Shown piece after piece: positions 54,845-64,000 of a DNA stretch of 64,000 nt. Positions within the stretch are counted from its first letter, which is position 1; each line of letters begins with the position of its first letter. This DNA comes from Cherax quadricarinatus (taxonomy: Eukaryota > Arthropoda > Malacostraca > Decapoda > Parastacidae): the NCBI RefSeq assembly GCF_038502225.1, contig NC_091307.1:21864173-21928172 (forward strand), read 5' to 3'. The notes under the pieces were generated by a model. It saw nothing but the letters and a program-made list of their open reading frames with translations. It ran no database searches and was not told where the DNA came from. The translations under genes were made by a program, and so were the position numbers.

Positions 54845-56221
54845 CTACTGACTGTCACGACTTAACCAGTCAGAGAAATAATTGGATGAACCATTGATAT
54901 ACATAATACGGAACTTAAAAGCCTGGAGTGCCAATGTCCACCTCAAGAGGCGACTGTTGGTTCCCTTAAAAGTTTCTAGGTATATCAAAGGTTTGTGGTC
55001 CGTTTCTAAAATGAATTCTTTTCCCAGCAAATAAAATTTAAGTTTGGAGATACCCCACACAAGGGCTAAACATTCCTTTTCTATTGTGGAGTATCTCGTT
55101 TCTGCGGGAAGGAGTTTCCGGCTTAGGAAGCATACAGGGAAGGGAGTACCATCATGGTATTGTAGTAAAACCGCACCTAAGCCAGTATTGGAGGCATCAG
55201 TTCTTAAGCAAAATGTTTTATTAATATCTGGAATCTTAAGTATAGGGTCTTTCGAAAAGATACTTTTAATCTCATTAAACTTTTCCCGAGCTACGTCGGA
55301 AAGTTCAAGAGGTTCCTTCACAGACTTTTTAAGGAAGTCAGATAAGGTGCCTGTAAGATCAGTAAGGTTTGGGATAAACCGTGCATAAAAATTTACAGAA
55401 CCAAGAAAGCTACGCATGAGCTTCTTGGTTTTGGGGAATTTAAATTCTAATAAAGTTTTGATCTTACTGGGGAGAGGCTGCAGAGAGTTATTAGAAAGTA
55501 TCAGTCCAAGATATCTAATCTTGTTATACCCAAGGAAGCATTTCTTCAGCTTGGCAGTGAGGCCATGTGAGCATAACCCACACAAAACTGATGTTAATGT
55601 TTGGATATGTTCGCCCCACGTGGACGTCATTACGTAAATGTAATCAAAATAAACTGAAACATTTGGCATATTACCCAAGACCTTTCTCATCAGTCTCACG
55701 TAGGTAGCACAGGCAGTTACCAAACCGAAGGGCATAGTTCTATACTGCATCAGTCCTTGGTGTGTAGGAAAAGTGGTGTACTGCTTAGAAGAAGGATCTA
55801 ACATTACTTGATGATATGCCTGCGCAATATCAATCTCTGAAAAGAAGGAAACGTCATAAAATTTGTGTAGATCGCTATCTATTAAGGGCATAGGCTCAGC
55901 ATCCCACCGAGTTATAGCATTAAGGCCTCTGAAGTCAATAGCAAATCTATATGAATTATCCTCCTTAACCATGACTACTGGTGAGCAATACCTGGAGTAC
56001 CAATATGCAGATACTGAAGGTTCAATGATCTTTAGTTTTAATAATTTGTCTACCTCTCGGTCAAATGCATCCCTAAGGTGAACTGGAACTAGGTATAATT
56101 TTCGTTTGATAGGATTGTCCGTCACTAAGTCAATCTTATGGACTACCGTGGAGGTAACACCTGGTACCTCGGGAGGATGACAGTTGGCAAACTTTACACG
56201 ATCTACAATAGGTAGTGACAT
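54845..56221 (-). CDS. Ty3/Gypsy reverse transcriptase-RNase H, damaged active site
   Basis: 458 codons. The N-terminal linker HPPEVPGVTS leads into the RT. From the listed Met: motif A FFSEIDIAQAY (Asp ~131), motif B MPFGL (~163-167), motif C at ~191-194 reading YFDY instead of the usual Y.DD. RNase H follows with its acidic residues in LRTDASNTGLGAVLL, EKECLALVW, ETDHKPL and SDWLSR. Loss of the second motif C Asp should abolish polymerisation. No stops inside. No integrase follows it; 3' UTR and PPT come next. Confidence 0.92.
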   Translation of the reverse strand: MSLPIVDRVKFANCHPPEVPGVTSTVVHKIDLVTDNPIKRKLYLVPVHLRDAFDREVDKLLKLKIIEPSVSAYWYSRYCSPVVMVKEDNSYRFAIDFRGLNAITRWDAEPMPLIDSDLHKFYDVSFFSEIDIAQAYHQVMLDPSSKQYTTFPTHQGLMQYRTMPFGLVTACATYVRLMRKVLGNMPNVSVYFDYIYVMTSTWGEHIQTLTSVLCGLCSHGLTAKLKKCFLGYNKIRYLGLILSNNSLQPLPSKIKTLLEFKFPKTKKLMRSFLGSVNFYARFIPNLTDLTGTLSDFLKKSVKEPLELSDVAREKFNEIKSIFSKDPILKIPDINKTFCLRTDASNTGLGAVLLQYHDGTPFPVCFLSRKLLPAETRYSTIEKECLALVWGISKLKFYLLGKEFILETDHKPLIYLETFKGTNSRLLRWTLALQAFKFRIMYINGSSNYFSDWLSRDSQ

Positions 56222-57495
56222 CTGAGGACATTTTTGGCCAAAAAATAGGTTTCCCTAATTTTATTTAAGGTTTTACGATGCGAGAAATGTCCGGCCACTG
56301 GCAGGTCATGAGCCATTTTAAGAACAGTCTCTCTGCATTGACTTGGAACAACTAAGATGGAATAGTCTATCTCATCTGAATTTAATTTGAATACTGACTT
56401 GTACAAGATACCTTTTATATATTCAAATTTATATGAAAAGTTTTTCCTTTGGATAACTCGATTTTGTTTAGCGGCATTATGGCAATTCTGAAGAGAAGGG
56501 CAATTACGTTGTAAATTGACAAAGGAGTCCTTCGATATATCTAAAGGCTTAAAGTCAGGGAAAATCAAAGGATGGATAGTAGGAGAAGCCTGGGCTTTGG
56601 TCTGAGCCCTAGTCAAGACATGTATGGTATCGGAGGTGATATCTTTTTCATCTAACAAGTGAACCGGTGATCCTACTACCTCGCTTTCGAGAGTAGCATC
56701 ACTGGTTTTTAATCCCACATGAATCTCGCGAGACATTGTCTCATCTGAACTTTCGAGGGGCTTCTCTGATTCTACAGGAAGAAGATCTGAAAAGCTTATG
56801 TCCACCTTTGGTGATGAAAGGTCAATCTCAGAAGGAAGAATGGCACCTTTTACATTACCTATTAGTACTGAGCAAGTGATGGGAGGTAGTACTGCTTCAG
56901 ACCAACCTGTGAACCATTTAGACCTAATGTAACAACGGATGGTAGGAAAAGTGTCCGTACGGCCCAAGTAGTCTGAAAGTATAGCAGAAGAATGAGTTTC
57001 TTTAAGGTTAGGGAACAGCTTATCAGAAATTACTATACATGTGCATCCAGTGTCTCGTAAAATGGTAGATACATTAAGTCCATTAACTGTTCCTGAACAG
57101 AAGGGTGCTTGGTCATTACAGTCTTTAAAACATCTTCCAACTTTTTGGACCTTCTTAGAAGGACAATCTGGACGTTTATGTCCCTTAACACCACACAAAT
57201 GACAAACAGGAATAAAAGAAGTCATTTTACTTTCCACTAGAGGCTTTGATTTCTTAAGGTCTGATGAACCCTTGCCCTTAGGGTTCGATCCCTTTAGGTC
57301 TTTATAGGAATTGTGAGCCTCAGCATACAGGTCAGCAGCCTCAGCAACTTCCTCAGCTTTAATCAGGTTACGTTCTCTGATGAATGTTCGTATCTGGTGA
57401 GGAAGAGCTGTCAGGAACTGGTCAGCAACCATGAAGTCTCTAAGAGATTCATAATTGTGATCAATTCCTGAACTCTCTATCCAAAAGTCGAACAA
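56203..57495 (-). CDS. Gag C-terminus, zinc knuckle, protease and integrase zinc finger
   Basis: 430 codons. Order: SCAN-like capsid segment (DFMVADQFLTALP, ~20-32; AEEVAEAADLY, ~47-57); CCHC knuckle C98-C101-H106-C111; aspartic protease DTG at ~148-150 with a later VLIG (~210-213); a spacer; then an integrase H2C2 N-terminus with H396 and H403. The frame slips at a T-run near 56258, after which the finger's CxxC pair appears in the third frame at ~56190-56207, outside both listed frames. It overlaps the RT frame by 19 bp in a different phase. Confidence 0.88.
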   Translation of the reverse strand: MFDFWIESSGIDHNYESLRDFMVADQFLTALPHQIRTFIRERNLIKAEEVAEAADLYAEAHNSYKDLKGSNPKGKGSSDLKKSKPLVESKMTSFIPVCHLCGVKGHKRPDCPSKKVQKVGRCFKDCNDQAPFCSGTVNGLNVSTILRDTGCTCIVISDKLFPNLKETHSSAILSDYLGRTDTFPTIRCYIRSKWFTGWSEAVLPPITCSVLIGNVKGAILPSEIDLSSPKVDISFSDLLPVESEKPLESSDETMSREIHVGLKTSDATLESEVVGSPVHLLDEKDITSDTIHVLTRAQTKAQASPTIHPLIFPDFKPLDISKDSFVNLQRNCPSLQNCHNAAKQNRVIQRKNFSYKFEYIKGILYKSVFKLNSDEIDYSILVVPSQCRETVLKMAHDLPVAGHFSHRKTLNKIRETYFLAKNVLRCHYLL

Positions 57496-57502
57496 ACGAG
57501 TG

Positions 57503-58370
57503 TTACCTGTAACTGCTGAAAGTTCTGGCCAGGCTGTAAGGTGGCATACCTGAAATCTTTCCTGTAAGAATTAGTGGTTTTTTGATATGCTTTAAGGTTA
57601 TAATTAGGTTATAATTAAGGTTATAATTAAGGTTATAATTAAGGTTATAATTACACATAATATCCTGCGACAAAGTTGCATAGATATTCAAAGCGGTACC
57701 AGAAAATAACATTCCTAACCTGGTAGCCCAGGTGTCAGCAGGCCATTCACAGAGGGTAGCGGTATTTTCAAACCTGATAATGTATGAAGTTATGTCTTCC
57801 CCCTCTGTGAAGGGAGGTAAATTAGGTGTTGGAATATGTGCACTGACTGCATGACGTTCAATTACTCCTTCCTCTAATTGTTGTTGTATAAGAGTTAACT
57901 TTTTATTCTCTAATTCAAGGCGAGCTTTTTCGAGCTCGCGATCCTTTTCTCTCTCTATTAACTCAAGTTCTCTAGCTTTTTCCTCAGGTTCTCTATCCTT
58001 TGCTCTTTCCTCAAGTTCTCTTATTTTAGCCTGTTCCTCACGTATTTTAGCCTGTTCCACACGTATTTTAGCCTGTTCCTCACGTTCTCTAGCTCTTTCT
58101 TCACGATCAAGTCTATCACGCTCCTTTTTGTCTTCTCTTTCTCTTTCTAACCGTCTTTCTTGGATTTCTCTCTCAATTCTCTCTCTCTCTTTTTCTCTTC
58201 TCTCTCTCTCCTTTTCTTCTTCTCTTTCCCTTTCTAACTGTCTCTCTAATCTCTCAATTCTCTCTCTTTCAAGTCTTTCCTGGATCTTAGCACTAATAAA
58301 AAGAGTCTAAATTTTTCCCTGTTATTCCTAACTTACTTCCAGCATTCATCCAAAACTGGTATTCCTCCAT
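57503..58370 (-). pseudogene. gag N-terminus and capsid, frameshifted
   Basis: A plausible start ATG at 58370 gives MEEYQFWMNAGSKLG, then a frameshift at the A5 run 58298-58302. Beyond it lies a ~150-residue Glu/Arg-rich helix/coiled coil and a capsid core (PPFTEGEDITSYIIRFE). At 57592-57655 a 12 bp unit (Asn-Tyr-Asn-Leu) is repeated about five times in frame. Another shift near 57500 separates it from the following frame. The GAA/AGA-rich helix explains the Ser/Leu-rich + strand frame at 58128-58310. Confidence 0.8.
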
Positions 58371-58918
58371 ACTTGCAAGAATAACTTAAACTATCAGGGG
58401 AAATGAAACGGGTATTAAAGAAAATGGAGGGTTCAATTCCTGCTCCGCTCAAACTGTAAATAAACCAGAGGGCTCGATCCCTACTTCAATTAAACAATAT
58501 GTATTAATTAAAACGAAGGGTTCTATGCCGGCTCCGAGCAAACAGTAAGTAGAATGGGGTCACTTGACCATTCAATCTTCTCACCAACAAATCAAGAGTG
58601 TCCTATGACAGTTCCCTTGATATAAATAAAGAGCTCAATGAAAGAAATTGTCACTGGAAAATCTCGGGTCCCTAGAGTCTAATCCTCCAAAGTGTTTCAA
58701 GCTCACACAAAAATAGATGGCAGAATTAACTAGTATCCCTGCCTTGACTTGACTTACAATAGAGACTATAACAGTCACCAAATCTTTTAAATACCTGTAC
58801 TGTAGTCCTACCATAGAGAATGATTACTCATGGCTGGTGGTAACCGTCTGTGGTATGCGGCGTTGAAGTTCCAATGGTAGATTCGAGATGGAGTTGATTC
58901 TTGATTCAGTAGAGTTGA

Positions 58919-58935
58919 TCCTGGCAAGGTCGCCA
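58919..58935 (-). promoter_or_regulatory. Primer binding site
   Basis: TGGCGACCTTGCCAGGA on the element strand, 2 bp after the 5' LTR. It is complementary to a tRNA 3' end TCCTGGCAAGGTCGCCA, resembling tRNA-Arg. The tRNA identity is an inference. Confidence 0.65.
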
Positions 58936-58937
58936 CT

Positions 58938-60080
<1,143 letters not shown>

Positions 60081-60154
60081 ATGCAATGTTTCATTGAGAA
60101 GAATTTTCATCCGGTTTGGACTTACCAATTAAGAGTCTCTTGTTAACACAGAGG

Positions 60155-60375
60155 AAAAGAGGTGAGGGTGTGAGAGGTGAAGGTGTGAGAGGTGATGGTG
60201 TGAGAGGTGATGGGTGTGAGAGGTGATGAGTGTGAGAGGTGATGAGTGTGAGAGGTGGTGAGTGTGAGAGGTGAGGGTGTGAGAGGTGAGGGTGTGAGAG
60301 GTGAGGGTGTGAGAGGTGAGAGGTGAGGGGGTGAGAGGTGAGAAGTGAGGGTGTGAGAGGTGAGGATATGAGGGG
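60155..60375. repeat. ~15 bp tandem repeat (GTGAGAGGTGAGGGT)
   Basis: About 14 units with variants GATGGGT and GATGAGT. 60376-61269 has pyrimidine-rich sequence and a faint GCCTGGCCCAGGGCCGGGCT LINE A-like hairpin at ~60570; no gene. Confidence 0.9.
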
Positions 60376-61269
60376 AGTATAAACAACGTGTGCCGATACA
60401 CTGGTGTGTCGTACATTGGGATAATTTGTCCAAAAAACTTTCCCCTTGGAAAGTTTCTCGTTACTTCTACCTTTCACAAGTCTCTCGTTAGTGGAGGTTT
60501 TCCCCTTCCCTCCCTCCCCTCGCCTCCCCTTTCTCTCTCCCCACCTTCACCTCTACCTTCACCAGACAAGCCTGGCCCAGGGCCGGGCTGCAGGAGTAGG
60601 ACAACTCTCCAAACCCATCAGGGATAAAGATATATCAAAGATATATCATTCCTCCCCCTCCTTCACCTCCTCACCCTCCTTCACCTCCTCCCCCTCCCTC
60701 ACCTCCTCCTCACTCCTCTTCCCATAACGAGGTTTCACTCCAGTCTAACCATCACATAGAATTGGGTAACAGCACATTGCTATGTTTCCAAACTAGCGAA
60801 AATACTTCCCTCGATATTTTTTTTTACCCTCCATCACTTCCTCTTTCCCTCCATCGCCTCCTCTTCCTCCACTCCCTCACCCTTTCCGACAAATAGCGGG
60901 ATTATATTTAAGGAAAGAAAAGTTGGTTCGTGGCGGTGGAGTGACACTGCCTCTTAACTCCCACTAACTCCACTCACAAGCGTAACACAACATGTTGAAC
61001 CAAGCGAACTTGTCGTTAAATCAGGTGTAGTTTGCTGGAGGTGTGGCGGAGGGGAGACCTGAGGGACGGGGGTGGGGAAGGAGTGGTTGAGGGGAAGACC
61101 TGAAGGTCGCGGGAAAGGGGGTGTGAGGGGAAAGGAGTGGCCGAGGGAAGACTTTGGAAGATGTACAAGCAATGATTAGATTTTCCCATCGATGCATTTG
61201 GTTTATTGCGCAAGAACATACGAATATATAAAAGGATTAGGAGAGGCACCGATACAGTTTATGTATGTT

Positions 61270-61345
61270 ATAAAATGTAAGAACACAAGGAGCACTGCAG
61301 CAGGCCTACTGTCCAAGCTGGTCATTTCCAACTCATACCTATATA
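61270..61345 (+). repeat. Dispersed repeat with GCAGCAGGCCTACTG core, copy 2
   Basis: AGAACACAAGGAGCACTGCA and GCAGGCCTACTGTCCAAGC; relates to 29725-29805. Confidence 0.55.
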
Positions 61346-61431
61346 TAAGTGCATGTTGGGTGAGGTTGAAAAAATGGAAAGCGTGATAGGTGTTATCTGT
61401 AAACTTTTCAAGACGCGGCATGAGGTCTACC

Positions 61432-61545
61432 TGGAGTCTACCTGGAGGGTTTTTCAGGGGTCAACGCCCCCGTGGCCCAGTTCTTGACCAGGCCTCCCGA
61501 TGGATCAGGGCCAGATGAACCAGGCTGTTACTTCTGGCAACAGGT
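61432..61545 (-). mobile_element. LINE A 3' tail fragment
   Basis: Doubled TCTACCTGGAG end, then TCAACGCCCCCGTGGCCCAG and GATGGATCAGGGCCAGATGA. Confidence 0.8.
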
Positions 61546-61553
61546 GTACGTGA

Positions 61554-61781
61554 ATGATGAATTGGTCATCACTGGTTGCGATAACCATATTGGTTATCGC
61601 CGTTGTCATGACACAAGGTGATGGCGGCTGCACTAGCAGTGGCAGGCAGAGGAATGCGGGTGTGAACGAGCACAGGCAGAGTTTGGACAGCCTTGTCAAA
61701 GGGACGACAGAGATTGTCACCACTGCTGTATCCAACACTGGTCACACCAACACTGTTGGACCCAGTCGACCACAAGGCTAG
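61554..61781 (+). CDS. Small open frame with hydrophobic N-terminus, doubtful
   Basis: 75 codons starting MMNWSSLVAITILVIAVVMT, then hydrophilic. It lies just beyond a LINE A tail. No family is recognised and the other frames here are also open, so this is likely chance. 61782-62090 is unrecognised. Confidence 0.1.
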   Translation: MMNWSSLVAITILVIAVVMTQGDGGCTSSGRQRNAGVNEHRQSLDSLVKGTTEIVTTAVSNTGHTNTVGPSRPQG

Positions 61782-62094
61782 GAGGGCCCTGGCACTTCAG
61801 CCAGGGACCACCATAGCTGCCGACATGATCCCGTGGGACACCTCAACTGACTTGTGTTCCGTATGGTAGTGGACACCTGTCACTGCCTGTGTTCCAGCCT
61901 CGCAGCTGCATCCAGATACCTTACTACCAACAACATGGAGGAGAAGACACATTTTTTTCTTATTCGGACAAAGTTTCACTTTTTTGTACACTTTGTCAAT
62001 GTTTATGAAGATGTACACAGAGAAAAACGTTCTCCTAGTACAAGCTTGTTCCGCAACGTCTCTTTTGTTCACCCTCTCTGGTCTTCCTTGTTCA

Positions 62095-62180
62095 CAGATT
62101 TGCTAACACTGTCAATGCAGTGTTAGCAAATCTGCGAGTATTGCATACTCGTTCGCGAGTATGCAATACTCGCGAACGAG
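62095..62180. other. Three overlapping palindromes
   Basis: Hairpin 1: arms 62095-62111 / 62118-62134. Hairpin 2: arms 62134-62151 / 62156-62173 (GCGAGTATTGCATACTCG, loop TTCG). Hairpin 3: arms 62148-62159 / 62169-62180 (CTCGTTCGCGAG). All arms are perfect. Hairpins 2 and 3 share bases and exclude each other. Confidence 0.85.
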
Positions 62181-62189
62181 AGATAACAG

Positions 62190-62425
62190 ATGCAAAATAA
62201 CCACAGGGGAAGTTGAATGAAAGCTCTAGGTCTTGTTGAAATCAACACATCACCAGGAGCTTGCAATGTTGCAGAAATAGAGTGGGAAATCCAGGCAGAT
62301 TCATTCAAGTCTTCCTGAATTTTCCATTCTATTTCTGCACCATTGCAGGCTCCTGATGATGTGTTGATTTGCAACACGAAAGACCTAGCACTATCATTCA
62401 ACTCCCCATGTGGTTATTTTGCTTG
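62190..62425. mobile_element. Large foldback element
   Basis: Arms of ~110 bp (62193-62300 and 62310-62420) are imperfect inverses: GCAAAATAACCACAGGGGAA outside, GACCTAG with CAACACATCA in the middle, and TGCAGAAATAGAaTGGaAAt at the centre. Its right arm recurs at 21262-21341. Confidence 0.8.
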
Positions 62426-62629
62426 TATACCGTATAGTATGAAACAGACGTATCACGGTATATACACCAAGAGGTGTATATCTCCCATCATATATACTCG
62501 GAGATTACTGTAATCCCTATCTTAGAGATGAAAGTAGTCTTGTCTGGTGGTATTGAGAAAGGTAATGTGCGGACTTAATGACCCCAGTATAGTCGATAGG
62601 CTTGAAACCCCATTAACCAAACAAAACCA

Positions 62630-62680
62630 ACTTAACAGGTGTAGCGCAGTCGGGGCGCACACAGGGGCAGGTTCCGAGAA
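62630..62680 (+). repeat. Possible tRNA-like fragment
   Basis: TGTAGCGCAGTCGGGGCGCA (A-box like) then GGTTCCGAGA (poor B-box). No cloverleaf can be built with confidence. Confidence 0.25.
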
Positions 62681-62769
62681 ACTTAAGTCTCCTGATGACC
62701 GTCTCTTGCGGTCCGCTGGAATTCGTAAATATACGAAAGAAGTGATAGTTAAGCCTTCGAAAATGTTAA

Positions 62770-62930
62770 TGCAATTGTCTCTATGAAGTAATATAAGGGA
62801 TTAGATTAGTATATGAGGTAATATAAAGGATTTGATTCCTATATGATGTAATATAAGTGATTAGATTGCTATATGGTGTAATATAAGGGATTAAGTGGCT
62901 TTATGAGATAATGTAAGGGATTAGACCCTG
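62770..62930. repeat. ~36 bp tandem repeat
   Basis: About four diverged units of GTAATATAAGGGATTAGATT plus ~16 bp containing TATATGA. Confidence 0.85.
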
Positions 62931-63019
62931 AGAACCGAGTACAACGAATTTTTTGGGTCTTTATTGAGATGGTGAGAGTGAAAAAATAATAATCCATAAT
63001 AGGTTCAGAATTTCCATGT

Positions 63020-63090
63020 ACCTGCTCAGCGCTGCATGACCCTTGTGGGTTTAGTGCTTAGTTATGATAATCATAACCATGTACCTGCAT
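63020..63090 (-). repeat. SINE-like fragment
   Basis: CAGCGCTGCATGACCCTTGT and GGGTTTAGTGCTTAGTTATG ending in ATAATCATAA. It resembles the end of the element at 46838-47000. The strand is uncertain. Confidence 0.4.
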
Positions 63091-63156
63091 ATGTAAGTCA
63101 CTTAATTCTCTCACTCACATGCACATAGCTCAGTAGAAGGAAGACAACTACGGTAG

Positions 63157-63345
63157 AAATGAGAGAGCTGGACGGATACCTAAAGTCGGTGCCGGATCCG
63201 CCGGGCTGTAGTTCGTACGTTGGACTACGTGCGGCCAGCAGAAACAGCCTGGCTGATCAGGCCCTGGTCCACCGGGAGGCCTGGTCGTGGACCGGGCCGC
63301 GGGGGCGTTGATCCCCAGATTACCCTCCGGGTAGGTAGAAGGAAG
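63157..63345 (+). mobile_element. LINE A 3' tail fragment
   Basis: GAGAGAGCTGGACGGATACC through GATCCGCCGGGCTGTAGTTC to GGGGGCGTTGATCCCCAGAT, ending CCCTCCGGGTAGGTAG. Same start point class as 32452-32642. Confidence 0.85.
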
Positions 63346-63399
63346 AAAATGACAGAAGGAAGAAACCTGCCAGTACAAGATAGAAAGCTAAACTAGAAA

Positions 63400-63620
63400 A
63401 AAAAGAGCTGGAGTAGAAGATAAAGAGCTGGAGTAGAAGATAAAGAGCTGGAGTAGAAGATAAAGAGCTGGAGTAGAAGATAAAGAGCTGGAGTAGAAGA
63501 AAAAGCTCTTTTATAAGATAAAACCTAGAGAAAAAAAGAGCTAGAGTGAGAAAAGAGGTAGAATAGAAGAAAATAAGCTAGAGTAGAAGGAAAAAGAGCT
63601 GAAAGAGAAGAAAAAGAGCT
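63400..63620. repeat. 20 bp minisatellite (AGAGCTGGAGTAGAAGATAA)
   Basis: Five clean copies to 63500, then diverged AAAAGAGCT units. 63621-63890 is G-rich with a loose GTGTGGGAGGAAGATCAGG repeat. Confidence 0.9.
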
Positions 63621-63894
63621 GGAGTAGAAGTTGAGAAAAAATAGAGGTGATCAAGGTGGCCTCGTGAAGTTTGTCTTCACAAATCTTACACTGGGAGAGT
63701 GTATCGCGGAATTAGGATTTAGGGATCTTGTGGGAGTTGTGTGGGAAGAAGTTCAGGGATCCTGTGAGAAATGTGTGGGAGGAAGATCAGGAATCCTGTG
63801 GGAGATGTTTGGGAGGAAGATGGTGAGGAGTGGGAGGTGGATGATGAGGTGTGGGAGGGGAATAGTGAGGGGAGGGAGGGGGGTTACAGTAAGG

Positions 63895-63980
63895 GGTCTA
63901 CTTGGAGGTGTTTCGAGGGGTCAACGCCCCCGCGGCTCAGTCCCAGACCAGGCCTCCCGGTGAATCAGGACCTGATCTAG
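63895..63980 (-). mobile_element. LINE A 3' tail fragment
   Basis: GTCTACTTGGAGGTGTTTCG, GGGGTCAACGCCCCCGCGGC, TCAGTCCCAGACCAGGC and CCTGATCTAGG. Confidence 0.8.
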
Positions 63981-64000
63981 GATGGAAGGGGTGAGATGGA

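Noticed and set aside
57990..58310. + strand Ser/Leu-rich frame at 58128-58310
   Set aside because: It is the antisense shadow of the Glu/Arg-rich helix of gag.

Overview
This 64 kb window looks like repeat-dense nuclear DNA of an invertebrate, most probably a decapod crustacean of the crayfish/lobster type. That call is an inference. It rests on very long dinucleotide arrays, many minisatellites, truncated CR1/L2-like LINEs with GC-rich tails, tRNA-derived SINEs and a Gmr1-like Ty3/Gypsy element. I found no convincing host gene, rRNA gene, functional tRNA gene or CRISPR array. Most long open frames are tandem repeats that happen to lack stops.

Layout. 0-9.5 kb: (TA)n tracts around a 391 bp TIR element, trinucleotide and 15 bp arrays, an inverted-repeat element (4140-4291) and degenerate minisatellites. 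9.5-13 kb: a 28 bp array, a 5'-truncated LINE (family A, 10062-11276), a tRNA-like SINE and two hairpin-GAAAC repeats. 13.6-19.3 kb: a 42 bp array with an 84 bp higher-order pattern, then a 22 bp satellite split by a 296 bp LTR-like insert. 19.3-24.1 kb: LINE A remnants, SINEs, a second LINE (family B) with an inverted fragment of its own family, and a LINE A copy interrupted by a 31 bp minisatellite apparently grown from LINE sequence. 24.4-26.4 kb: a Ty3/Gypsy integrase fragment with an intact catalytic triad, flanked by 22 bp direct repeats. 26.4-36.5 kb: minisatellites, foldback elements, LINE tails. 36.5-37.8 kb: the second long LINE A copy (minus strand). 38-53 kb: arrays, including a 13 bp array open in three frames and a 2.5 kb composite 31/41 bp array, a SINE-LINE-SINE mosaic, and a second copy of the TIR element. 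53.76-59.93 kb: a complete-ended but dead LTR retrotransposon (minus strand) with two ~995 bp LTRs, PBS, PPT, gag, protease, an integrase zinc-finger remnant lying BEFORE the reverse transcriptase, RT with a damaged active site, and RNase H. 60-64 kb: microsatellites, overlapping palindromes, a foldback element and more LINE A tails.

How the parts relate. LINE A explains more than 20 scattered GC-rich fragments, all reaching its extreme 3' end. LINE B explains a smaller set ending in a GTGAGTAC repeat. A third class, the hairpin-GAAAC repeats, occurs singly and as inverted pairs and resembles part of a hammerhead ribozyme core; this is the most intriguing possible undescribed system here. All calls were made by reading the sequence, without database searches.
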